From Miscanthus floridulus (lineage: Eukaryota > Streptophyta > Magnoliopsida > Poales > Poaceae): a stretch of DNA of 64,000 bases. A model generated the notes under the pieces. The model made no database searches. It had not been told where the DNA came from and saw only the letters and a program-made list of their open reading frames with translations. A program made the position numbers and the translations under genes. The stretch is taken from positions 79,625,928 to 79,689,927 of the forward strand of contig NC_089583.1 of assembly GCF_019320115.1 (NCBI RefSeq), given 5' to 3'. Below, piece by piece: positions 46,474-57,231 of the stretch; within the stretch, counting starts at the first letter, position 1; each line of letters starts with the position of its first letter.

Positions 46474-48560
46474 GAATTTTTTATTTTTAGCCTTTTTTTT
46501 AAGTTTTTCATAAATACGTCTCTAGAGGAAAAATTTTAGAATCTGGACCCTTAGCTCGGCGTCATCGATGCTGGCGCCGAGCTAACACGTCTCGGCGCCA
46601 GCGTCCCTGGCGCCGAGCTCTTGGGCTCGACGCTGACCTGATTTGGCATGCATCTCGGCGCCGTCTACTCGCGCTGAGCTTGGCGCCAGGATGTATGGCG
46701 TCGAGCGTGGGATGACCGCTGGCAGTGGCAGGACGCTGCGGAGGGCTCGAGGCAGGCACGACGACGACCGCTCAGGGAGCTAGCAGTAGCAGGGACAGAG
46801 ACATGGCGCGAGCCCCGGACAACCTCTCAGTCTATTGCGCCTCTCAGTCTGCTGCGGCTCGCGTTGTCAAGTTCGTATTGCCCTAGCCATTGGAGTATCA
46901 ACTATCAAGTTCGTACAGCCCTGGCCTGCACTTCGCCCAATCTTCATCCTAGCTCATCGATCATGCATGCATGTCCCCTCCCGCCAGTCACACACCGAAG
47001 TGTCCGTATATACGACCATGGTGCATGCATCTCCATACCGTGTCAACAGGCGGTTGTCAGTGACAGTGAGCAGTGCACTCAGTGCTGCTACGGACGCACG
47101 GAGCCGGTCTAGATGTGTCCGGCGGACGGGCCATGCCTTGGGGTGACAGCGACGCACGTCGGCGGGCACGGGCCGCACCGCAGCGTTCGCACTGAAGCTC
47201 CCTCGTCGCTTCCATCATCAGATCGTCGTCCAGAACTAGTAGAACTAAGAGTCTGTTTATCTAACGCTCGGGTGTTTTAGCATCTGGGAACACACGAATT
47301 TTTTCCCCATGGATACTGTTTATCTTCCTCCTCTCTCCTCATTTTTCTTGGCACAAATCACAAATCATAAGTAACAAATCACAAATCATAAGTAACAATT
47401 TTTTTATACGAAAGGACAAAGAGAAAATTTGGCGACGACGCCGGAGTTGGGGAAGAAGAAGCTTGTCGGAGTTGGGGAAGATGCTGGGCGCGGCAGCGGC
47501 GGCGCGGGGACGGGCGGGCGCAGGCGCGACGTGGGCACGACGGCGCAGACGCGGTAAAAAAAATTCGTGTGCCACCGGGTGATAAAACACCCGGTTGGTG
47601 TATAGCATTTCCGTAGAACTAAACGTGTCTCATCGATTCACCACGCACAAATGGCCGACAGTGCAGGCGACGAAGGCAGGTGTGCGTGCGTGTGATGGAT
47701 CTGCGTGCGCGATCCGGCCCAGATGGACGTCAACGTCGCCCATGGCTCATGTCCCACGTCCCACAAGAGCAGAGCGCGTGCAGGGCGGCAGCCAGCAGGG
47801 CATGGTTGTGTCGACTCGTCGTGTCACCCGGCTCGTAGCAAGCGACGAACACGGTAGGTCTATAGAGGAAGAGAAACGTTCATTGCATACGTACAGAGGA
47901 AGAGAAACGGAAGTGGGGTGAGTACGTAGGGCAACCGGCCGGCCGCCGCACGTCGGCTTCTCCCATAAATGCAAAAAAGGAGCAATAGGGAGTGGTGCGT
48001 GGCCAAACAGGACTACTACAGCCAACACAGGAGGTCCCAATCATCCGTGACACAGCGGCTTGCAGGCCAGACCGTACATGTGAGCAGTTCGGGAGCATGC
48101 ATGCATGGACGCAGAAGGAGTACAGCTACAGCGCGAGCCGCAGCAGACTGAGAGGCGCAGCAGACTGAAAGGTTGTCCGGGGCTCGCGCCATATCTCTGT
48201 CCCTACTACTGCTAGCTCCCTGAGCGGTCGCCGTCGTGCCTGCCCCGAGCGCTCCGCAGCGTCCTGCCACTGCCAGCGCTCACGCAACGCTCGGCGCCAT
48301 ACGTCCTGGCGCCAAGCTCAGCGTCAGAGTTGACGGCGCCAAGCTCGGCGTCAGAGTCGACGGCGCCGAGATGCCTGCCAAATCAGCGCCACGTCAGCGT
48401 TGAGCCCAAGAGCTCGGCGTCAGGGACACTGGCGCCAAGACGTGTTAGCTCGGCGCCAGCATCGATGGCGCCGAGCTAAGGGTCTAGATTATGAAATCTT
48501 TTCTCTAGGGGCGTATTTGTGAAAAACTTTCAAAAAAAAGACTAAAAAATAAAAAATTCG
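46474..48560. mobile_element. 2.1-kb DNA transposon with ~400-bp GGCGCC-rich inverted ends
   Basis: The segments 46474-46865 and 48139-48560 are inverted copies. Both run from GAATTTTTTATTTTTAG through TAGCTCGGCGCC(A/G)-type units to CGGACAACCT(C/T)TCAGTCT and GCTGCGGCTCGCG. No transposase or recognisable cargo. A smaller element with a 9-bp duplication is nested inside. The length of the inverted ends suggests a Mutator-like origin; its own duplication is not clear. Confidence 0.75.
47249..47613. mobile_element. MULE-type MITE nested in the 2.1-kb element
   Basis: CGGGTGTTTTAGCATCTGGG and AACACACGAATTTTTT on the left match inverted sequence on the right (AAAAAATTCGTGTG, ACCCGG, AAAACACCCGG). 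The decamer GTAGAACTAA flanks it (47239-47248, 47613-47622), consistent with a 9-bp Mutator duplication. Confidence 0.7.
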
Positions 48561-49878
48561 GCCGCCAGCCACCAGGCCTGTATGGGCGTAAGCTAGAAAT
48601 CCAACAAGGTGCCATGGGCCATCACGGCCCGCAAATGACGAAGGGCAGAAGAGAGGACATGGTCCCCTCAATCAAAAGAGAGAGAGAGAGAGGACAGGCA
48701 AATCCTGTACATCATCCAGAACCAGAAGACCATTTGTTTTTGTTGCTTCCGATGTTCCTGCTGACTGCCGAGGCTTTGGATGGACAAGCTGAGATGGTTG
48801 CGTACGTGGCCGACGGGGCACAGCAGCGGGAGCAGCATGCTAGTGTCACACGTGGCAGGGTGCTTTTTTTTTCTCTTTTCTGAAAATATTGACAGGGTGT
48901 TGCTGTTACTGGGAAGTGGAGTTGACTTTTCAGCGGCCGAGAAGGCTCCTGTCAAACTTATTCCGACGTGTTAGGGCCTCTGGTGTGATACGGATTCTCG
49001 TGGATTCAGCTCCACTTGACACATGCTCTGATTCACTAGAATCAATTTTCTTTCTCTTCTCTCTTTCTCTCACGAAGTCGGTAGGAGCCGGTGAAGTCGA
49101 GGCCCTTAATAACACTAAGGATGGCAAGCGAGGACATGTGTTTAGTTTCTTTGCTGGGACGTCTAAGGGACTATGCAGGCAAGATTTGGCTTCGCCCAGG
49201 CAAGCTCCTTGTCGCTCACACCGGCACAAAAGGTGAGGCAAATCCACGTCGAGACCAAGCAGCCTCTACATTTTTTTTTAATTTTAGGTCCTCTTTAGAT
49301 TGTAATTTTTTATTTCCTATACTTTTTACATAAAAATAAACAGATTCATGTATGTATAATTTTTATGAAATTCACGCGTTCTAAAGGGACCCTTACTTCT
49401 TTCACCCGCTGCCCAGTGCAGCATGCAAACCACATACAATTGCGTCCTTTTTTTTTTCCTTTTTACGTGAGCACTCAGCATAAGCCAAGTTTTTAGTAGC
49501 TATTTGATTTGTTACCAAAGTTTGCCAACATTTCATGTTTGATTTTCCATATGGCAAACGTTATTGTCCAACTTTCAATAATTTTTGTTTGCTATATAAA
49601 ATTTGGGAAGGAAAAATTGGTAACAAACGCGCCGGAAGAGAAGTACTAGTAGGGCCCACCGGTCTATTGGGCTTAAAGATAGGGAAACACCGCGCAAGGA
49701 GCGGCGGCGCGCGGCTCACGAAGTCACAAGGAGAGACTACCTAGCCACACCGTGGTGTCTGGATGCACGAACAGAGAGACATAGAGTGCCAGGCATCGGG
49801 TAGAAACACTGTGGCTGCTGATGCTTGCTTCCAAATCACATGACCCGAAGCATGTAGGTTCCCCAGTGCTTCCAAGGT
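48561..49878. other. Intergenic; possible small MITE at 49498-49632
   Basis: No gene supported. The stretch 49498-49632 has TTTGTTACCAAAGTTTGCC on the left and GGCAAACG...TTGGTAACAAACG on the right as imperfect inverted repeats, which may be a small MITE. The rest is unremarkable. Confidence 0.4.
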
Positions 49879-49887
49879 TAAAAAAAT

Positions 49888-50541
49888 GAGACTTTTCTCT
49901 GTGTGCCATTATAAAAAATCGTAATTCTCTGCGTGTCCTTGAAAAAATTCAGCGGTCTTCAGCGTCACTACTTCAACTTTTTTGTGTCCTCCATGCCACT
50001 TCCGTCAGTTTGGGCTCTAACGCCGTCAACTGCAGGTGTGAAAAGACGAAAATGCCCTTAAGTTCAAATATGTTATTAATTTTTTTAGTATCTTAACGAC
50101 TTCAAATGAAAAAACTCAAAACTAGAAAGTTGTAGATCTCGTCGAGATCTATAATTTTCATATAATTTTTTTTCATTTAATTCCGCAAAAAAATATGATT
50201 TTTCTAAGATATATTAATCATATCAAATCATATTTTTTTGCGGAATTAAATAAAAATATTTTTTATATGAAAATTATAGATCTCGACGAGATCTACAACT
50301 TTCTAGTTTTGAGTTTTTTCATTTGAAGTCGTTAAGATGCTCAAAAAAATTAATAACATATTTGAACTTAAGGGCATTTTCGTCTTTTCACACCTGCAGT
50401 TTGATGGCGTTAGAGTCCAAACTGACGGAAGTGGCATGGAGGACACGAAAAAGTTGGAGTAGTGACGCTGAAGACCGCTGAATTTTTCAGAGGCACACAG
50501 AGGATTACGATCTTTTATAATGACATACAGTGAAAAGTCGC
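49888..50541. mobile_element. 654-bp palindromic MULE-type MITE
   Basis: Two arms of about 315 bp pair along their full length around a centre near 50210. Each arm includes GTAGATCTCGTCGAGATCTA-type inner palindromes and GGGCATTTTCGTCTTTTCACACCTGCAG-like outer segments. Ends GAGACTTTTC...GAAAAGTCGC are flanked by TAAAAAAAT / TAAAAAAAA, a 9-bp duplication with one mismatch. No coding capacity. Confidence 0.85.
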
Positions 50542-50639
50542 TAAAAAAAATTACGTCTCAAGCACAGGCACGCATCAAGAAGGAAGGGGATGGTAATATG
50601 GTCGGGGTCAACGCAAATGTAAGCATGGATGCTAACGTT

Positions 50640-50785
50640 GTGGGTATTCAGCTTGTTAGCTTACTCATATTTGACTTATAAGACATGACTTATTAGTTAA
50701 TAAACAATATTTTTCTCTTATAATAAACCAGTCAACAATACTTTCAGTCATAGCTTATAAGTCAAACTAGACCCAACAAGGTGAT
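50640..50785. mobile_element. Small MITE with TTTGACTTATAAG inverted segments
   Basis: TTTGACTTATAAGACATGAC on the left pairs with its inverted form on the right, and the interior TATTTTTCTCTTATAATAAACC is shared with the element at 51070-51186. Confidence 0.5.
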
Positions 50786-51069
50786 TGAAAAGTTCAGGCA
50801 TCGGTACCCAGTGTTAGATATTTTTTTTTCAGCATCGCTACGCTGTTGAGAGAGGAGCGTGAAAACACCGCACGACGGCTTGGCCTACTGTGCAGGATTT
50901 CTTCGGAAGCGGTGGCTCGTGCCTCACGTCATTTTGGTGTCCTTGTCTTCCCAGTTTCTCTTTAAGTGCTACGTATAAACATTTTCACTTTTCTAGGGAT
51001 GGGAAGCAAACTCAACTTTGATATGTGAATCCTAACCCTTAAGCCAACCATCTAACAGAACTAACCAGC

Positions 51070-51186
51070 GTCCTATTCATTTAGCTTATAAGTCATACTT
51101 TTTCGGTTAACGAATAATATTTTTTTCTCACAATAAATCAGTTAACAATACTTTCAATTATAACTTATCAGTCAAACGAACAGGAC
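51070..51186. mobile_element. Small MITE, GTCCTRTTC ends
   Basis: Begins GTCCTATTCATTTAGCTTAT and ends CAGTCAAACGAACAGGAC, an inverted repeat of about 28 bp with mismatches. Related to 50640-50785. Confidence 0.6.
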
Positions 51187-51379
51187 ACAGATAGTCTGAT
51201 AGCATCCACCCACACAGCCCATGGTCAGAGTGGTATTAGGAATGGGCGAATAGCTCCTCTTCTTCTGGCACAAGCATCCAGGAGCAGCCGCAGGCCCCTC
51301 TGTTATTGGAAGGAAAAGGCTGGAAGCACACAGCCTGTAGGACATGTAATGCGACGAAGGAAGTGGACCTAAAGTCATT

Positions 51380-51500
51380 CAGCCTGTTCGGGAGGCCGTA
51401 TCGTATCGTGGATTATTTACTGCTGGTTGGTTTGGTGTGAGAGAAAAACACGGTTCCCGGCTGAAAATTTACGATCGTTTACGAGCAAGTGAACAGGCTG
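51380..51500. mobile_element. ~120-bp MITE, copy 3 of family CAGCCTGTTCG
   Basis: Begins CAGCCTGTTCGGGAGG and ends GTGAACAGGCTG. The interior is nearly the same as 4271-4390. Confidence 0.75.
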
Positions 51501-51930
51501 ATTACCGGTTCGCTAGATCGATTTTGTGGCTTATAAACTGACTGATGTTGTTTTGTTGTAAGAAAAAAAAACACTAGTCTTATTCGCTTCACTGAAAAAC
51601 AAGACAAAACAATGTTCTAGATGATTTTTTATGAGAGAAAAATACTGTTCCGACTAAAACAAACAAATTAAAAAATATAGATTATAAGACAATCGAATAG
51701 GGTCACTGTGTCGTGGCTGGATAAGCATGCCTCGTACGCGGTACTGAATTCTTCCGTCGGGCAGCCGTTTGGCACTCCTCGGCCGACACCGCGGAGCTGC
51801 GCCCCGAACCACTCGCATGCACGACGACAGCACGAGGCCGGCCCCTCCCCGTCGTGTCGGCGTCGCTCGCATCGGCCGGCCTCCATTTGTCCCTCGTCGT
51901 CGCCTGTCAAATCAACGCCACGTATTATGC
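51501..51930. other. AT-rich then GC-rich flank, no gene supported
   Basis: 51513-51690 resembles a decayed MITE (AGAGAAAAATACTGTTCC). 51710-51930 is GC-rich and runs into the assembly gap. Open frames across the gap are artefacts of N bases. Confidence 0.4.
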
Positions 51931-52030
51931 NNNNNNNNNNNNNNNNNNNNNNNNNNNNNNNNNNNNNNNNNNNNNNNNNNNNNNNNNNNNNNNNNNNNNN
52001 NNNNNNNNNNNNNNNNNNNNNNNNNNNNNN
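51931..52030. other. Assembly gap (100 N)
   Basis: Exactly 100 undetermined bases, the usual placeholder for a gap of unknown size. The Gypsy element to its right lacks its 5' LTR, leader and most of gag, so several kilobases may be missing here. Confidence 0.98.
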
Positions 52031-52255
52031 CCTCGACATCGCCACCAATTGCCTCGGGCGAAGAGCGGTGGGGGCCATCTTCCCCAATAACGACGCAAGG
52101 GGAAGCAGAAGGAACGAGGCCCCCGAGGCCTCGCCCACCCGCGTCCCTAAGAGAAAGAAGAGGGCCGCCCGGGGATAGCAGGAAGTCCTCGAGGCCGTTC
52201 ACGTCGCCACAACAGATCGCAGGAATCCCCGAGGCCCCGCGGCCCCGGGCTATTT

Positions 52256-52500
52256 GACGACATGCTAAAAAAAGCCCTGTCCTTACCATCAAGGCCCGGT
52301 GAAGCATGCCCCTCGAGGAATGCACCATGCTCCGGCGTTACTACGCCAGGCTCGGGCTCCCCGACGATGATGAGGCCAGGAAAAGGGGCGCCGGCGAAAG
52401 GGGACGGTGATAAAGATGATGGGTTTCCCGAGGTACGCAACGCTTTCATGATCTTTGGCGGACCCTCGGCATGCCTCACGGCGCGCCAGCGAAAGAGGGA
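52256..52500 (+). pseudogene. Gypsy gag C-terminal end, frameshifted
   Basis: Fragments in three frames read KKPCPYHQGPVKH, EECTMLRRYYARLGLPDDDEARK and GDKDDGFPEVRNAFMIFGG, the usual end of Tat-type gag with its CPYH...KH...EC zinc-binding pattern. At least two single-base shifts separate them (near 52312 and 52402). This is the sequence next to the assembly gap, so sequencing error is possible. Confidence 0.65.
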
Positions 52501-55500
52501 ACGCCGGAGAGGTCTTCTCGGTCAGGGTAGCCACCCCCCGGTACCTCGATTGGTCTCGGGAAGCAATCACCTTTGACCGGGATGACCACCCTGATTACGT
52601 TCCAAACCCCGGGCGGTACCCACTGGTCGTCGACCCGATCATCAGCAACACCCGGCTCACCAAAGTGCTCATGGACGGAGGCAGCGGCCTCAACATCCTC
52701 TACGTCAACACTCTGGAGCTCCTGGAGCTCGACCGATCACGGCTCCGAGGCGGTTCCGCGCCCTTCCACGGCGTCGTGCCAGGAAAGCGCACGCGACCCC
52801 TCGGACGCATCGACTTACCCGTCTGTTTCGGCACTCCCTCCAACTACCGCAAGGAGGTCCTCACCTTCGAAGTGGTGGAATTCAAGGGGGCTTACCACGC
52901 CATCTTGGGGCGCCCGTGCTACGCCAAGTTCATGGCGATCCCCAACTACACCTACCTCAAGCTCAAGATGCCAGGCCCCAACGGCGTCATCACCGTCGAG
53001 TCCACATACGAACATGCATACGACTGCGACGTCGAGTGCATCGAGTACGCCGAGGCCATCGTGGAGGCCGAGACCCTCATCGCCGATCTCGTCCAGCTTG
53101 GTGGTGAGGTTCCCGACGCCAAGCGGCGCGCCGGGGCCTTCGAGCCCGCGGAGGCTGTCAAGCACGTCCCCGTCGACCCCGCCGTCCCTGACGGCCGAGG
53201 ACTGAAGATCAGCGCCACCCTCGACAGCAAATAGGAGGCCGTGCTCGTCGACTTTCTCCGTGCGAACGTCGATATGTTCGCCTGGAGTCCCTCGGACATG
53301 CCAGGCATACCAAGGGATGTCGCCGAGCACGCCTTAGATATCCGGCCAGGCTCCAGGCCGGCGAAGCAGCGCCTGCGCCGGTTTGACGAGGAGAAGCGCA
53401 GGGCCATCGGCGAAGAAGTACAGAAGCTCATGGCAGCCGGGTTCATCAAGGAAGTATCCCACCCAGAGTGGTTGGCTAACCCTGTACTAGTCAGGAAGAA
53501 AAGTGGCAAGTGGAGGATGTGCGTGGACTACACTGGTCTAAATAAAGCATGCCCGAAAGTCCCATTCCCACTACCACGAATTGACCAAATCGTCGACTCC
53601 ACTGCAGGATGCGAAACCCTCTCCTTCCTTGATGCGTATTCCGGTTACCACCAAATCAAGATGAAAGAGTCCGACCAGCTCGCGACTTCTTTCATCACTC
53701 CATTCGGCATGTACTGCTACGTAACCATGCCGTTTGGCCTCAGAAACGCAGGGGCCACTTACCAACGGTGCATGATCCAAGTCTTTGGCGAACATATCGG
53801 ACGAACCATTGAGGCCTATGTGGATGACATCGTAGTCAAGTCCAGGAAGGCCGGCGATCTCGTCGGCGACCTGGAGGTTGCCTTCACATGTCTCAGAAAG
53901 AAGGACATCAAGCTCAACCCCGAGAAGTGTGTCTTCGGGGTCCCCCGAGGCATGCTCTTAGGATTCATAGTCTCGGAACGTGGGATCGAGGCCAACCCGG
54001 AGAAGGTCTCGGCCGTGACCAACATGGGCCCGATCCGAGACCTCAAAGGCGTGCAGAGGGTCATGGGATGCCTTGCGGCCCTGAGCCGCTTCATCTCCCG
54101 CCTCGGCGAAAAAAGGCCTGCCCCTGTACCGCCTTTTGAGAAAGGCCGAGCGCTTTTCTTGGACCGCCGAGGCCGAGGAAGCCCTCGCCAGGCTCAAAGC
54201 ACTGCTCACCAACCCCCCCGTCCTGGTTCCGCCCACCGAGGGCGAACACCTCTTACTCTACGTCGCCGCGACGACCCAAGTGGTCAGCGCGGCCGTAGTC
54301 GTCGAGAGGCAGGAGAAGGGACACGCTCTGCCCATCCAGCGACCTGTCTACTTCGTCAGCGAAGTGCTCTCCGAGACTAAGACACGTTACCCGCACATCC
54401 AGAAGTTAGTTTACGCCATAGTCTTGGCTCGACGCAAGCTGCGTCACTACTTCGAGTCCCACCCGGTGACTGTGGTGTCGTCTTTTCCTCTGGGAGAGAT
54501 AATCCAAAACCGGGAGGCCTCGGGTAGAATAGCCAAATGGGCAGTCGAACTCATGGGGGAGACCTTGTCTTTCGCGCCTCGGAAAGCGATCAAATCACAG
54601 GTCCTGGCCGACTTTGTAGCCGAGTGGACCGACACACAGCTGCCACCCGTTCAAATCCAATCAGAATGCTGGACCATGTACTTCGACGGGTCTCTGATGA
54701 AGACTGGGGCCGGCGCGGGCCTGCTCCTGGTCTCGCCCCTCGGAATACACATGCGCTACATGATCTGGCTTCACTTCGCCGCCTCCAACAATGTCGCCGA
54801 ATACGAGGCCCTCGTCAACGGCCTGCAAATCGCCATCGAACTTGGAGTACGACGTCTCGACGTACGGGGTGATTCGCAGCTCGTCGTCGATCAGGTGATG
54901 AAAGAGTCAAGCTGCCACGACCCCAAAATGAAGGCGTACTGCGCGATGGTACGTCGTCTGGAGAACAAGTTCGACGGTCTCGAACTCAACCACGTTGCAC
55001 GAAAGTTCAACGAGGCCGCAGACAAACTGGCAAAGATGGCGTCGGCACGGACCCCGGCCCCTCCGAACGTCTTCGCCAGAGACCTCCACAAGCCGTCCGT
55101 CGACTACGCCTCGGCGACGGAAGAGGACCCATCGGCCGAGCCCACCGCAGGGCTCGAGGCCCCCTCTGCCGCCGAGACCCCGCCAGCCGAGCCCGAGGCG
55201 ATGGCGATTGACGAAGAGCCTCCCAAGACCGACCAAGGAACGGACTGGCGAGTCCCTCTCCTTGATCGCCTCGTCCGAGGAGAGCTTCCTGCTGACAGAA
55301 CCGAAGCTCGACGGCTTGCGCGACGCGCCAAGACTTACGTCCTCTACGACGACGAGTTATATAGGCGCAGCCCATCTGGTATTCTCCAACGATGCATCAC
55401 CACCGAAGCTGGCCAATCCTTACTTCAGGACTTACACGCGGGAGTCTGCGGGCACCACGCGGCGCCTCGGACGCTCGTAGGTAACGCCTTCCGCCAAGGT

Positions 55501-56481
55501 TTCTATTGGCCAACAGCGGTGGCCGACGCCACAAAGCTAGTACGCACCTGCGAGGGATGCCAGTACTATGCTCGACAGACGCACCTCCCGGCCCAAGCCC
55601 TCCAAACCATCCCCATCACATGGCCATTCGCTGTGTGGGGACTGGACATGGTTGGGCCTCTGCAGAAGGCACCCGGGGGCTATACCCATCTGCTGGTAGC
55701 TATCGACAAATTCTCTAAATGGATCGAGGCTCGTCCGATCACTCAGATCAAGTCCGAGCAAGCGGTGCTGTTCTTTACGGATATCATCCACAGGTTCGGG
55801 GTTCCTAACACCATCATCACTGACAATGGGACACAATTCACCGGGCGCAAGTTCCTAACGTTTTGCGACGACCACCACATCCGGGTGGCCTGGGCGGCCG
55901 TAGGGCACCCAAGGACGAATGGCCAAGTAGAGCGTGCCAACGGCATGATCCTACAAGGCCTTAAGCCAAGAATATTCAACCAGTTGAAAAAGTTTGGCAA
56001 GAAATGGCTTGCCGAACTCCCGTCAGTCATCTGGAGCCTAAGAAATACCCCGAGCCGAGCCACGGGATTCACACCGTTCTTCCTGGTCTATGGAGCCGAG
56101 GCCATCCTCCCCACTGACTTAGAATACGGCTCCCCGAGGCTACAGGCGTACAGCGAGCAAAGCAACCGCACTGCCCGCGAAGACGCCCTCGACCAACTGG
56201 AGGAAGCCCGCGACGTCGCGCTACTACACTCAGCCAGGTATCAGCAAGCCCTACGACGCTACCAAGCCCGGCGCGTCCAAAGCCGGGACCTGAAGGTGGG
56301 CGATCTAGTGCTGAGACTGAGGCAGAGCAACAAGGGCCGCCACAAGCTGACCCCACCCTGGGAAGGGCCGTATATCGTCGCTCAAGTGCTGAAGCCCGGG
56401 ACCTACAAGTTAGCCAACGAGAAGGGCGAAATCTTCACCAACGCTTGGAACATAGAACAGCTACGTCGTTTCTACCCTTAA
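52500..56481 (+). pseudogene. Gypsy pol polyprotein, nearly intact
   Basis: Protease has LMDGGSGLNILY (52667-52702), the Asp-Gly-Gly form usual in Tat elements. A TAG at 53232-53234 replaces a codon before EAVLVDFLRANVDMFAW. RT follows with WRMCVDYTGLNKACP, FLDAYSGYHQI, FGLRNAGATYQR and YVDDIVVKS (about 53817). In the A-run near 54108 one extra base shifts the frame; reading resumes at 54136. RNase H comes next, then the second RNase H with MYFDGSLM, NNVAEYEALVNGL and VRGDSQLVVDQV. The integrase zinc finger (HAGVCGHH...CEGCQYYA) leads to the core with GLDMVG, ITDNGTQF and GQVERANG. It ends at 56479-56481. The polyprotein makes and integrates the DNA copy. Confidence 0.88.
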
Positions 56482-56584
56482 ATTTCCAAACGTTGTTTAC
56501 ATTGTTTCTCGAAATAAATAAAGAAGCGTTCTTTAATTGTTATAATCTTTCGAGGAACCCCCTTATAGACAAATCGGCTGTGTA

Positions 56585-57075
56585 GGACCCAAGGACCGAA
56601 AGATCGTCTCAAGGGCGAAAAGGCCGGCCGAGTCGTGAGAACGGCCTATGCCTCTGGGCTACGGCAGCTCCCTCACCACCGTTTCGCCCAAAGGACAGCT
56701 TAGGTTCCGAGGAAGTTCTTTGCAGAGAGGTTGTCTATCGATAGGGGCTCGACGTCACTATAACGCAATAAGGGAGACTCGGCTCTGCCTCTGCAAAGTC
56801 GAGCCTCCCTCGGGGGCTAAAAGGGGGAACCCCCCCTAAAAAGAGGGAACCCCCCTAAGTCCCGGACACCATTTCTCAACCGTTTTTCCGAAAATTTCCA
56901 CGCCAAACTCTCTCGCGCTCCGACGGGACCTTCGCAAGAAACCCAAAGACCAAAAGCCTGTCTGGAGGCCAAAGGGCCGGCCGGGTCGTGAGAACGGCCT
57001 ACGCCTCTGGGCTACGGCAGCTCCCTCGCCACCCTTCGCCGAAGGACGGCTTAGGTTCCGAGGGATTTCTTCACG
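56585..57075 (+). repeat. Two direct copies of a ~140-bp unit after pol
   Basis: AGGCCGGCCGAGTCGTGAGAA...GGGCTACGGCAGCTCCCTC...CTTAGGTTCCGAGG occurs at about 56585-56722 and again, with small changes, at about 56940-57070. Non-coding spacer within the Gypsy element. Confidence 0.75.
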
Positions 57076-57231
57076 ATCGAGACAGAGGGCACGAACTTAG
57101 AAATAGAATGGAAAACGGTTAAGAAGCACACATACGCAAATACTTTAAGGGCCTCGACGGCCACAAAAAACGTCACGATTCGGCAACTAATTCGATCCGA
57201 TTACATGGCCCCTTTTGGCCCAGGTCAAAGC

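Noticed and set aside
51668..52328. Frames reading through the N gap
   Set aside because: The continuous frames exist only because N bases cannot encode stops.
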